From Leifsonia sp. C5G2 (GTDB lineage Bacteria; Actinomycetota; Actinomycetes; Actinomycetales; Microbacteriaceae), in the NCBI RefSeq assembly GCF_013359685.1, contig NZ_JABFMV010000005.1, forward strand, positions 1 through 64,000: a stretch of DNA of 64,000 bases. Reading direction: 5' to 3'. Shown piece by piece: positions 44,258 to 52,100 of the stretch (positions within the stretch are counted from its first letter, which is position 1; every line of letters begins with the position of its first letter). A model generated the notes under the pieces. The model had not been told where the DNA came from. It worked only from the letters and a program-made list of their open reading frames with translations, and ran no database searches. A program made the translations under genes and the position numbers.

Positions 44258-45688
44258 TCAGGCGGTCTGCGCGCGACGGCGGCGGACGACGAGCAGCGCC
44301 GCGCCGCCGAAGAGGAGAAGTGCGCCGGCGATGAGCGGGCCGGTGGTGTCCGAACCGGTGTTCGCGAGCACGGCGGCCGGCGCGACGGCCGACACGGTGA
44401 AGGCGACAGCCTGGACGGTGCCCGACGTCTGGCCGGCGACCACGAGGGTGTGGGCACCGGACGCGATGGACGCGAGCAGGGCCGGGCTCAGCGAGATCTG
44501 GACGACGCCGTTGACCACGGGGAACGTGCCGACGAGAACCGGGGTGGAGTACGCGTACACGTCGACGTAGGAGTCGGCGCCGCTCCAGTCCACCTTCGCG
44601 GTGTAACCCTTGCTCCCGTCGAGCGCGGCGGGGAGGCCCGCGCTGGCCGGCGTCGCCGGGGTGACGCCCTTCGACGCGAGGAACTGCGGCAGAGCGTCGG
44701 AGGAGGCCGCGGGCGCGGGCGCAGCGTCCTTCTTCGGCGCGACGACCCAGTCGGTCATGTTGCTGTACACCTGGGTCGGTGAGAAGCCGTCCTTGTGGCC
44801 GGTGACGATGACGCCGATCTGCAGGGCCGTCTCACCCTCCGTCAGCGTGTAAGTCGGCGCGTTGTCCGCACCCTCGATGGGTCCGCCGAACTGGCCACCG
44901 GAGTAGTACCACTCGTAGTCGAAGCTGGTTCCCGCCGGCCAGCCCGCGGTCGCGACCGTGAGCGTGCTGCCCACCTTCGCGTCGCCGGAGAGGGTCGCCG
45001 TGCCCGCCTGCAGGGAGTCCTGGACGAAGACGTAGGCGGTGCCGTTGAAGTGCAGACCGGTCACGACCGGGCTGGTGCCGAGCTGCGAGAGGACACCGAA
45101 GCCGAGCACCTGCACGGTGGTGGTGTCGAGGTCGGAGATCAGTTCGCCGAGCGGGACCGGGGTGTTGGCGGGGATGACGGTCGGCGTGTCACCGGGGACG
45201 GTGATGTCCTGGCTGCTCACCCACGCCTGCTCGGTGGAGGCCGTGTTGTCACCCTCGGCAGGGCTCTCCGGGCGCAGGGTGGTGAACGACGGGTTCGCGC
45301 TGTCGCCGTAGTAGACGGGGAGCTGGAAGAACGCGGCGCCCGTGCCGGTCTTGGTCGACCAGGTGATGTCGCCGGCGTTGATCAGGTCGAAGAGCGCGTT
45401 GCCGGTCAGGCGCGCGTTCGGCTGGTAGCCGTAGACGACCTGCGACTCGTCGGTGAGCTTCAGGCCGTCGGCGGTGATGCTGTAGTTGGCGGACGTGGCA
45501 CCGGCGTAGCCCTGGTGCCAGCCCGCGTACGTGCTCTCATCGGGGGCGATGTCGGACGCGTGCACCTGCGTCGGCGCATCGTCGGCGGCGGCCGGGGCGG
45601 CGAGGGCGAGGGCCCCGGCGCCGGCGAGCGCCAGGGTGAGGCTGAGGGCGGTCGCGCGGATGGCGCGAGGTTTTCTGGTGGAAGTCAC
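44258..45688 (-). CDS. Sortase-anchored cell-wall surface protein (LAxTG)
   Basis: Secreted protein of 476 residues. It has a signal peptide (RKPRAIRATALSLTLALAGAG, cleavage after an AxA), an extracellular body with an Ig/bacterial-repeat-like segment (SGDAKVGSTLTVATAGWPAG, WYYSGGQ), and the C-terminal sorting signal LANTGSD, a hydrophobic helix and an RRRR tail. LAxTG is the form used by class E sortases in high-G+C actinobacteria. No sortase gene is in the window. I use the GTG at 45688. Ligand and role are unknown. Confidence 0.82.
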   Translation of the reverse strand: MTSTRKPRAIRATALSLTLALAGAGALALAAPAAADDAPTQVHASDIAPDESTYAGWHQGYAGATSANYSITADGLKLTDESQVVYGYQPNARLTGNALFDLINAGDITWSTKTGTGAAFFQLPVYYGDSANPSFTTLRPESPAEGDNTASTEQAWVSSQDITVPGDTPTVIPANTPVPLGELISDLDTTTVQVLGFGVLSQLGTSPVVTGLHFNGTAYVFVQDSLQAGTATLSGDAKVGSTLTVATAGWPAGTSFDYEWYYSGGQFGGPIEGADNAPTYTLTEGETALQIGVIVTGHKDGFSPTQVYSNMTDWVVAPKKDAAPAPAASSDALPQFLASKGVTPATPASAGLPAALDGSKGYTAKVDWSGADSYVDVYAYSTPVLVGTFPVVNGVVQISLSPALLASIASGAHTLVVAGQTSGTVQAVAFTVSAVAPAAVLANTGSDTTGPLIAGALLLFGGAALLVVRRRRAQTA

Positions 45689-45752
45689 GTGGCGAGCACC
45701 GTTTCGACTAGGGATCGGAATCTGGATGAGAGATGCTCGACGACCGTTATGG

Positions 45753-45822
45753 ATATCCCCCGCATTCTCCATAGCGAGCCTATGGGAACGATCTCCTACG
45801 CGTATACCCCCGCATGAGGGGG
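45753..45822. promoter_or_regulatory. Repeated CCCCCGCAT motifs upstream of the surface protein
   Basis: CCCCCGCAT preceded by a TAT-like triplet occurs near 45757-45766 and again near 45806-45815. The second copy is part of a small palindrome, ACCCCC-N6-GGGGGT. They lie 65-135 bp before the surface protein start and may be regulator sites. Confidence 0.35.
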
Positions 45823-45895
45823 TCGCGGGATGCCCTCACCGCCGCTACACGCTCGGTGCGCCCGCCGTATTGCATCAGTCCTGCGATATCCATAA

Positions 45896-45938
45896 AATAG
45901 TAGCGACTTCGCTAGAATAGTAGCGACTTCGCTATAAT
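45896..45938 (+). promoter_or_regulatory. Promoter and tandem operator of the MNT/HEPN module
   Basis: Two 20-bp direct repeats (45896-45915 and 45916-45935), each containing the palindrome TAGCGA-CT-TCGCTA, run into TATAAT at 45933-45938. The gene start is 24 bp further on. This layout fits autorepression by the HTH-containing first protein. Confidence 0.75.
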
Positions 45939-45961
45939 CCCAGCGATGAAAGGGAGCCACC

Positions 45962-46579
45962 GTGCAGCTGCAGCACCCACTCGCGACCGTCACCGCCGCC
46001 GTCGACGGCGATGTCCTCGAAGTGCTCACGCGCTCCGACCAGGAGTACTCCCTCACCACCCTCGCCGGCCTGATTCCCCACCGCTCCCCCGCAGGGATCC
46101 GCATCGCCGCGCTTCGCCTCGCCGAGCAGGGCATCGTCCAGCACCGTGTCGTCGGACGTTCGCGTCTGTTCACCCTCAACCGCGACCACCTGGCCGCGAG
46201 CACGATCATCGAGCTCGCCCATGTCCGTGCGACCTTCCTCACGCGGCTCACCGAAGCATGCAACCACATCCCGCAGCTCACGTACGCGGCTCTGTTCGGC
46301 AGCGCCGCCCGCGGGGAGATGCGCACAGACAGCGACATCGACCTGTTCTTCGTGCTCAGCGGTGAGACCACGCAGGAGACCGCGGCGGGCGTCGAAGAGC
46401 AGATCCACGAACTCGCCACCCGTGCCACTGCGTGGACCGGCAACGACGTGCGCCCCGTCATCTACCACGAGGATGCCATCGAACCGCAGCCGGTGCTCCG
46501 AGCCATCGCCGCCGAAGGCATCACCATCTGCGGCGAAGACCGCTGGCTCCGCCGTCGCCTGCAAGGGATGAGCGCATGA
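45962..46579 (+). CDS. Winged-HTH plus MNT-type nucleotidyltransferase (antitoxin-like)
   Basis: A 205-residue protein. Residues 1-85 form a winged HTH (YSLTTLAGLIPHRSPAGIRIAALRLAEQGIVQHRVVGRSRLF), and about 95-205 a minimal nucleotidyltransferase with GSAARGEMRTDSDID, an exact GS-x10-DxD motif. In MntA/HepT-type systems such enzymes AMPylate and silence a HEPN toxin. The added HTH would let it regulate its own promoter, where two TAGCGACTTCGCTA palindromes lie. GTG start with AGGGAG at 5 nt. It overlaps the next gene by 4 bp. Confidence 0.8.
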   Translation: MQLQHPLATVTAAVDGDVLEVLTRSDQEYSLTTLAGLIPHRSPAGIRIAALRLAEQGIVQHRVVGRSRLFTLNRDHLAASTIIELAHVRATFLTRLTEACNHIPQLTYAALFGSAARGEMRTDSDIDLFFVLSGETTQETAAGVEEQIHELATRATAWTGNDVRPVIYHEDAIEPQPVLRAIAAEGITICGEDRWLRRRLQGMSA

Positions 46580-46995
46580 CCCGGATGGACCAGACCTCCC
46601 TCCGCCGCGGCGACGAGGCCTTCCGCTCCGGTCGTCTCCGCAAGGCCGAAGGTTTCCACGAGGCCGCCGAATGGCTCCACGACATCGACTCCGAAGACGG
46701 CATCCTCGCCGGCACATCGTTCTTCGCCAACTCGGCCGTCGCCCTCTATGTTCTCAGCGGCATCGCCTCCGCCGATGCCGTCTGCATCCGCGCCACCGGG
46801 AGGTACTCCGCGAACGGCAGCCACGACGCGTCCATCGCCGTCCTCCGCGACGCCGCCGGTCAACCCGTCGCGAAGCACCTCCAGACCCTGCTCGCTATCA
46901 AGAGCAGGGCCGAATACGACTCCCGCAGCGTCACCGGCGGGGACATTCAAGTCGCCCGGGCCGCCGCGGGCGCTCTCCTCAGCGCAGCCCGCTGA
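46576..46995 (+). CDS. HEPN-like partner of the nucleotidyltransferase
   Basis: A 139-residue, mainly helical protein, translationally coupled to the nucleotidyltransferase gene (ATGA). The C-terminal KSRAEYDSRSVTGGDIQVARAAAGALL fits the HEPN domain, the standard partner of MNT proteins. A canonical C-terminal Rx4-6H RNase motif is not obvious, so nuclease activity is uncertain. RKAEGFH near residue 26 fits the spacing only by chance, as far as I can tell. Toxin-antitoxin function is inferred from the pairing. Confidence 0.6.
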   Translation: MTRMDQTSLRRGDEAFRSGRLRKAEGFHEAAEWLHDIDSEDGILAGTSFFANSAVALYVLSGIASADAVCIRATGRYSANGSHDASIAVLRDAAGQPVAKHLQTLLAIKSRAEYDSRSVTGGDIQVARAAAGALLSAAR

Positions 46996-47027
46996 CCGTC
47001 GGGCAGCGGCGCGTCAGCCACGGCAGG

Positions 47028-47154
47028 GCCGAGGCCGGCATCGACATCACCGACAACACGCCGAAGGTCCTCGCCACCCGAGTCCGTGAAGGACTCCGAC
47101 GTCGTCATCACGATGGGCTGCGGCGACACCTGCCCGACCTTCCCCGAGCGCCGG
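47028..47154 (+). pseudogene. arsC: Remnant of a second arsC
   Basis: The sequence encodes AEAGIDITDNTPKVLAT, then shifts frame and continues VKDSDVVITMGCGDTCPTFPERR, both close to the middle of the intact arsC at 43715-44143. The N-terminal CX5R loop and the C-terminus are missing. This is a decayed copy of an arsenate reductase gene, probably left by a rearrangement of an ars locus. Confidence 0.8.
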
Positions 47155-47412
47155 AGCCCGAGTCCGAGGTCGTATAGGCCCCTCTCGACGAGTGAGACCA
47201 TCTCCGCTTCCCGGAGGTCGAAGACGGGATGCGCGAGGAGCGTCTCCGCGTGGGTGTTGAGGAGTATCGCGCGCTCGTGCAGCGCAACACGCAGGTCCGC
47301 CCTGGGGACTCCGCCGACCTCGAGGTGCAGCGTATCCGCCGGATACCCATGCTGTTGAGCCACCGATCCACCGTATCGGCATCCCGGCCACGGGGATGCC
47401 GACCTCCTCTCA

Positions 47413-47482
47413 CGCCGACAGCTCCTGAGTTTTTCGACCGGACACGCCAGTGAGAGGTCGAAGAACTCAGGAGCTGTTGGCG
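47413..47482. repeat. Long inverted repeat, copy 2 of family A
   Basis: Arms of 25 nt (47413-47437 and 47458-47482, two mismatches) flank a 20-nt loop. The core CAGCTCCTGAGTTTTTCGA is identical to the copy at 22-98. It lies in the gap 46996-47684, which otherwise holds the arsC remnant and no convincing gene. Confidence 0.8.
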
Positions 47483-47684
47483 CGGGGAATCAGCGCTTCT
47501 GTCGGGAACCAGGGGGTGTCTCTACCCGATCGGCGTTGATGCCGTGTCTCGCGTGGCGGGCCACCGACGGCGGGTTGATGACCGTCCGCTCCGCATTACG
47601 GTGTCTCCTAACGGCCCAGTCACGTCCTCCGTGTCTGATCGACTCGATGGCGTTCGGGAACTGCGGATGACAGGATCTGGCTTC

Positions 47685-48398
47685 ATGGCGAACAAGGAAC
47701 TGACGCGAGACGAACTGCTCATGTTGCTCAAGATCGTTCAGGTGTTCGAGGCGTCGTACCTCGTCGATGACCCCGCGGCAATCATCGGCCAGATGCAGCA
47801 GCGGTTCGAGCGGTCGCTACAGGAGCACAGGGCACAGCTTGCTCCGAACCAGGCGACAAGAGAGCGCCTCTACCGCCTCGGCGTTCGCATCCGCCAAGCA
47901 ATCGGGGAGCAGCTGAACAACGATGGTTCGCCAACCACGTACCGATCACCCGCTCACGGCCCCGGCGTACACGTCGCAGTCGCCGACTCTCTCTCCGAGG
48001 ACGACTTCGACGGGATTCAGCGCCTATTACCTCAGCTCTCGTCAACGGCGACCTACGATCGGGGGCGTATCGAGCTGATGCTGCAGCACGACGGAACCGA
48101 CCTGGTGGTCGCTCGATATAACGGGGTGCTTGTCGGAATGGCGACGCTCGCCTCCTTCGCGCTGCCGACCGGCGTTCGAGGGCATCTCGATGACGTCGTG
48201 GTGGACGAAACCCAGCGTGGCCGCGGGATCGCACGCGCGCTGCTGGAAGCGGTGATCGAACTGGCTCGGACCCGCGGCTTGCGGACGCTGGACCTTACAT
48301 CACGCCCGTCGCGTGAGTCGGCGATTCGGCTCTACGAAGCGGTCGGCTTCGAGCGGCGGGACTCTCTGTTGATGAGATACGCGGGGGATCTCGGGTAG
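47685..48398 (+). CDS. GNAT-family N-acetyltransferase
   Basis: A 237-residue protein with a C-terminal GNAT domain (about 90-235). The acetyl-CoA loop is QRGRGIARALLEAVIELARTRG, followed by SRESAIRLYEAVGFERRDS. The N-terminal 80 residues are helical and charged and not part of the core domain. The ATG at 47685 (MANKELTRD) has AGGA upstream; a longer frame begins at 47544. Substrate unknown. Base composition is a little lower in G+C than in the flagellar genes, consistent with acquired DNA. Confidence 0.78.
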   Translation: MANKELTRDELLMLLKIVQVFEASYLVDDPAAIIGQMQQRFERSLQEHRAQLAPNQATRERLYRLGVRIRQAIGEQLNNDGSPTTYRSPAHGPGVHVAVADSLSEDDFDGIQRLLPQLSSTATYDRGRIELMLQHDGTDLVVARYNGVLVGMATLASFALPTGVRGHLDDVVVDETQRGRGIARALLEAVIELARTRGLRTLDLTSRPSRESAIRLYEAVGFERRDSLLMRYAGDLG

Positions 48399-48408
48399 CG
48401 CTCAGCAC

Positions 48409-48456
48409 GAGGCCGCCGGCCCGGGAATCGTTGGACTCCCGGGACGCGACGGCCTC
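48409..48456. terminator. Hairpin between convergent genes
   Basis: Nested arms GAGGCCG/CGGCCTC and CCCGGGA/TCCCGGG make a long imperfect stem just after the acetyltransferase stop. It would also serve the small minus-strand ORF ending at 48473. Confidence 0.6.
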
Positions 48457-48472
48457 TGGGTTGTTGCTCGGC

Positions 48473-48583
48473 TTACCTGGGGAGCATCGCCTCAATGACC
48501 CACCGGATCGCCGCTTGCACGACGAGACCGATCAGCCACCGGACGAGATCCCAGTTCACCCGTGTCCGTTTTTTCGGTTTCAC
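48473..48583 (-). CDS. Possible 36-residue basic membrane-active peptide
   Basis: A short ORF from GTG to TAA. It begins with a basic stretch (KPKKRTR) followed by a tryptophan-containing hydrophobic segment (WDLVRWLIGLVVQAAIRWVI). A terminator-like hairpin lies just beyond its stop, which supports transcription on this strand. The ribosome site is weak. It could be a small membrane protein or a type I toxin-like peptide; confidence is low. Confidence 0.35.
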   Translation of the reverse strand: MKPKKRTRVNWDLVRWLIGLVVQAAIRWVIEAMLPR

Positions 48584-48703
48584 GTTTGATCCAATCTCTT
48601 GGGAACGTGAGGGCGACCAGAGACAGGTAGACCGGAACTCGCAGCTCAGCGAGCCTGCAAGCTATGAAGGCACGTGCACCGGTGTGCACATGCCTGCACA
48701 GGC

Positions 48704-48732
48704 TTGCTCACCACTATTGAGTTGCGTAGGAT
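48704..48732 (+). promoter_or_regulatory. Candidate promoter for a small RNA
   Basis: TTGCTC, 17 nt, TAGGAT. It is followed about 70 bp later by a good intrinsic terminator with no ORF between. Upstream lie overlapping palindromes rich in GTGCAC. Confidence 0.4.
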
Positions 48733-48738
48733 TGATGT

Positions 48739-48830
48739 GAAGTGATTCACGGGACCCTTTGGTTCCCGGTAGTTGCCTCTCCCACGAGAAGCGGACTCGC
48801 CCCCGGCTGCCACCGGGGGTTTCGTCTTTT
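48739..48830 (+). ncRNA. Candidate small RNA of about 90 nt
   Basis: The stretch between the candidate promoter and the terminator at 48800-48830 has small hairpins (GGGACC-CTTT-GGTTCCC) and no open frame with a ribosome site. It lies at the left edge of the recombinase island. I cannot match it to a known RNA family. Confidence 0.3.
48800..48830 (+). terminator. Intrinsic terminator
   Basis: CCCCCGG, 6-nt loop, CCGGGGG followed by TTTCGTCTTTT. A classic plus-strand rho-independent terminator; no annotated gene ends just before it. Confidence 0.75.
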
Positions 48831-48920
48831 CCGCGTGGGGGCCGGCCCCAACCCTCTTAGGCCGACGTTGTTATTCTACCGGCGAAATTACCCCTGATCT
48901 CGGGAAACAAAGTCGGGTGT

Positions 48921-49038
48921 TGTGGATAACGTTCGGGCTCCCCGCGATCAGTTGCTCGCTTTTGCTACATAACGGCACATGGAGCGACACAGAGCTATCT
49001 ATTGCGCGATACTCGGCCGCCACAAGACCTGTGGACAA
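48921..49038. other. Two DnaA-box-like sites in an AT-richer gap
   Basis: On the minus strand TTATCCACA (48921-48929) and TTGTCCACA (49030-49038) match the DnaA-box consensus. They lie in 48831-49152, a non-coding stretch of lower G+C at the left end of the recombinase operon. Apart from these I see no gene in that gap. Confidence 0.4.
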
Positions 49039-49152
49039 CTTCTTGAAAAAGTGTTCGGGGATTGTCGGAAATGGTCGTGATCGCGGTTCCCGAGCCCAAT
49101 CCCGACCCGTCATGTCCCCTGGTCGTCCGTGACCGCGGCTTTCCATTGTTGT

Positions 49153-50721
49153 CTAACTCAGAGAGGCCCGGTACTCCGCCAACTTGGCAATCACGGGCAG
49201 CTTGTCGAAGCCGCGGGTCAGGATCGGGTTGGTCGTGGGCCCGTTCACGAGCCCGTTGAACAGTGCCCGGCCGTCGATGACGTTGTTGCTATCGGCCTGT
49301 GCGATAGCGGTCAGCGCGAGCTCGTTGAGCGCATCCTCGGAGAGGGTTGCAAGGTCTTCAATGACTTCGATGTTCACCACCGCCGTCGGGAGGTCGGCAG
49401 TCGGTAGGTGAGTGCGGACCTCGGGACTGTTTGCCAGGTCAAACTCTCCCAGAGTGGCGACCAACGCGAGCCGCGGGAGGTGTTCGGGGATCGAGGCGAA
49501 GGCTGGATGACTCGCCCCGATCAGCGCGTCGGACTTGTTCACCTGCTTGATCGCCTTCTCAAGCCGGCCGACGTGCGCGGCGACGGACGCAGGGGTGCCT
49601 TCGCGAATCGGCTGGGCGGGTATCGCACTCTTGCATTCGACCAGGATCACGGCCTTCGACGTAACGACGAACCAGTCAACGGATTTGCGGTCGCTCTTCT
49701 GCTCCCGGTAGACGATCTCGGGCAGCACCGTCGCGCTGTTGATGAGTTGCAGGTTCCGGCCAACATAGTTCTCGAAAAGATTGCCGACGTCGTGGGAGAA
49801 CGCTTCTTCCCACCTTTGCAAGCCTGAATAGACAAGGCTGGTGGCGGAGATCTTCAACTCGATCGCGGGAACGCAGGGAGCGAGCCAGCGATCGGGCGCG
49901 GCATCCGCGATGATCGGCCTCGCCATCAGCGGGTTGAATGCGAACGGCTCATGTTTGTAGCGCTGCGCCGGGGTCCCAGGGAGCTGCAATACTGCGGCTT
50001 TCCGTTGCGCCTTGAACTCGTCGATGGTGATCAGGAAGTGCTTCGCGACGGTGCTGTCGAAAGCCTGTTGGCCGCCCAGCAGCTCGAGGTAGCTCTGAAT
50101 CTCAGGCGGCCAGACGAATGGCAGCGGGCTCCCGATCTCGGCGGCCGACGCCAACATGAATCCGATTGAGATGTAGGTCGCGACGGAGACCCCGAACAAG
50201 TCGTGATCCCAACCGGGGTGCATAACCTCGGGTTTGAAGTCCTTCGAGAACGGTGTGCCGGCGAAGATCTCAGCGCCTCGCGCCCAGGTCCGCAGGCTGA
50301 GCCGCATGTAGGGCCACTGCTGATAGATGTGTCGAGCGACGAGACCCAGCGTAAAGTCCGAGCCGGTGGGGTCTCCGGGGTGTTCGAGGTTGAAGTACTC
50401 GGACGTCAGCATGTCCAAGTCGGCGTCGGTGGGCACTCGCCGACCTGTGGTGCTGTGGCAGACAAGGGTGGCGGCGAGGCCAGCGATCGTCCAAGGGAGG
50501 AACGGTTTCAGACGACCCCGCGCGTCTGTCGCGACACCGTCCCATCCGCGCGAGAGGACGGATAGCCGCGCCAACGCAGCCGTTCGGTCGTATCGGCGGC
50601 AGTGCGCGACGAAGTCCTGGTATCGGGTGACGGTTTCTAGGTCCGGTCCGCGACGGCGGACGAACACCGGCCGCATACTCTCCGGTGCGGAACCCCCACG
50701 GCTAGCCCTCCGCCCCATCAC
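49153..50721 (-). CDS. Putative PD-(D/E)XK nuclease domain protein, island cargo
   Basis: A 522-residue protein with no close family that I recognise. Around residues 320-370 it has a restriction-endonuclease-like core: a helix with LFENYVGRNL, then KSVDWFVV (Asp near 349) and ILVECKSA (Glu 362, Lys 364), the D...ExK pattern of the PD-(D/E)XK superfamily. The N-terminal 300 residues look like a separate helical domain. Last gene of the recombinase operon, overlapping the 307-residue gene by 4 bp. A role in DNA cleavage or anti-phage defence is inferred from the motif and the mobile context. Confidence 0.6.
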   Translation of the reverse strand: MMGRRASRGGSAPESMRPVFVRRRGPDLETVTRYQDFVAHCRRYDRTAALARLSVLSRGWDGVATDARGRLKPFLPWTIAGLAATLVCHSTTGRRVPTDADLDMLTSEYFNLEHPGDPTGSDFTLGLVARHIYQQWPYMRLSLRTWARGAEIFAGTPFSKDFKPEVMHPGWDHDLFGVSVATYISIGFMLASAAEIGSPLPFVWPPEIQSYLELLGGQQAFDSTVAKHFLITIDEFKAQRKAAVLQLPGTPAQRYKHEPFAFNPLMARPIIADAAPDRWLAPCVPAIELKISATSLVYSGLQRWEEAFSHDVGNLFENYVGRNLQLINSATVLPEIVYREQKSDRKSVDWFVVTSKAVILVECKSAIPAQPIREGTPASVAAHVGRLEKAIKQVNKSDALIGASHPAFASIPEHLPRLALVATLGEFDLANSPEVRTHLPTADLPTAVVNIEVIEDLATLSEDALNELALTAIAQADSNNVIDGRALFNGLVNGPTTNPILTRGFDKLPVIAKLAEYRASLS

Positions 50722-51641
50722 ACACTCCCGTCGCTTGCCGCTGAGTCTGCCGAGACCCCGCCCGTGGCGCGCTTCGGGATCATGTCCAACAGCCTCGTCG
50801 CGGCATCGGCCAGGATTTCGGACAGCTGGGACTCGAAGCCCGAAAAGTCTGCGAAACGGAGGACTCCGTAGCTGGTGACCCCGTCAGCGAGTTTCTGGAT
50901 TCGTGTCATCACATCCGCGTTTGGAATCTGAACTGTGCGGAACTGGCCGGGTCGATATTCCTCACCGCGGACCACCATTTGAAGTTCGAGGCTGGGCCAG
51001 CGTTTGCCGTGAGCGGATCCAGCCGAACCGCGCCAAAGCCGTTCGATCTCGACAGGATCGTCCAGGTCGATGGTCTTTCCGCCCTTTTGCGAAGCAACCT
51101 TCGCGGCGTATTTGACCGTCTCCATGTAGCCGGGGAACCTAGGGACGTCTGCCTCCGTGACATAGCCGCCCAGCCGTTCAAACAGAGCCGTCCGGACCGA
51201 GGTGACCCGCGCCTTGTCCTCTGGCGCCGAGGCAGCCTTCCGCTGCTCGTCCAGATCGTGAAGCATCAGGCTGAGGTGACGCAGAGCGCATTCGCGTGCA
51301 CTCTGTCCGTCCATGAGCCAAACCGCCTGAGAGGCAGACTCGGTCGCCGCACGACAGAGCGTCTGGACCGGTCGCAGGCTATGGATGACCTTTGCGTCCT
51401 CGGCGAACTTCATCGGCGCGACGTGATCTGCCCAGAACGTCAAATGTTCAAGCGCTGCTCTCAGGTAGCCGCGGCACCAATCGGAGGCAAGCTCCGGTGG
51501 ATAGAACGCGTTGACCTGGTCGAAACTCGAGCCGTCGGTGGGATCGCCGACGTGCGCCAGCACATCGGTCATCATCCGCGACGAGTGTGCGGTTTCCACC
51601 CACGAACGTAGGGTCGCGTCGTCGATCGGGATGCCGCTCAT
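50718..51641 (-). CDS. Unknown 307-residue protein, island cargo
   Basis: Not recognised. The protein is soluble and mainly helical, with segments such as YLRAALEHLTFWADHVAP, RPVQTLCRAATESASQAVWL and a later GSAHGKRWPSLEL. One stretch (RHLSLMLH near residue 122) fits the loose Rx4-6H spacing of HEPN proteins, but this is weak. It begins at the base after the stop of the coiled-coil gene and is coupled to the nuclease-like gene by a 4-bp overlap, so the two probably act together. Confidence 0.6.
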   Translation of the reverse strand: MSGIPIDDATLRSWVETAHSSRMMTDVLAHVGDPTDGSSFDQVNAFYPPELASDWCRGYLRAALEHLTFWADHVAPMKFAEDAKVIHSLRPVQTLCRAATESASQAVWLMDGQSARECALRHLSLMLHDLDEQRKAASAPEDKARVTSVRTALFERLGGYVTEADVPRFPGYMETVKYAAKVASQKGGKTIDLDDPVEIERLWRGSAGSAHGKRWPSLELQMVVRGEEYRPGQFRTVQIPNADVMTRIQKLADGVTSYGVLRFADFSGFESQLSEILADAATRLLDMIPKRATGGVSADSAASDGSV

Positions 51642-52100
51642 CTAGTCGACCGACCGGAGTCGACGGACGGTGGCTCCCTGCTGCGCCGCCTGTTGCTGGT
51701 CCAGCTCGGACGTCCGCTGGTGCAGTGCGAGAGCATACTTGCGCAGCTCCTCGTGCCGGGAGGCCAGCATGGCGAGCTCGGCTCGGAGCGACGCGATAGT
51801 TGTGTCGCGTTGCTGGAGCTCAGCGCGCATCTGCACCGCGAGGGCTGGATCGACCTCACCCTGAGCCATCTCAGCGACCTCAGCCGGTATGCGCTCAATG
51901 AGCGCGTCGAGCAGTCCGGCGTAGTGGGTCTGTGAGCTGCCGTAGGAATAGCTGCCGGTCTTCGCCATTCCCAGCCGGGTGGGAGCCGCCCCGCGTGCAC
52001 TCATCACGGTCGCAGCGATGAGGGCTTTGAGCGGAACCGGCAGGTCCTCCGGTTCGATCAGCGCGTCGGTGAGTTCGGCCGCGATCTGTTTGTTGTTCAT
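51642..52100 (-). CDS. Coiled-coil accessory protein (TnpC-like position)
   Basis: A 152-residue protein with a helical N-terminus and a C-terminal coiled coil (about 85-140: VQMRAELQQRDTTIASLRAEL and following heptads). It follows the recombinases with a 4-bp overlap. In Tn554-type elements a small helical protein, TnpC, follows TnpA and TnpB, and its size and place here are the same. No catalytic motif. Confidence 0.55.
   Translation of the reverse strand: MNNKQIAAELTDALIEPEDLPVPLKALIAATVMSARGAAPTRLGMAKTGSYSYGSSQTHYAGLLDALIERIPAEVAEMAQGEVDPALAVQMRAELQQRDTTIASLRAELAMLASRHEELRKYALALHQRTSELDQQQAAQQGATVRRLRSVD

Noticed and set aside
47163-47363. Minus-strand ORF next to the arsC relic (TLHLEVGGVPRADLRVALHE region)
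   Set aside because: The middle looks protein-like, but it runs into the arsC remnant on the other strand and I could not match it to a family; perhaps a gene fragment, not supportable.
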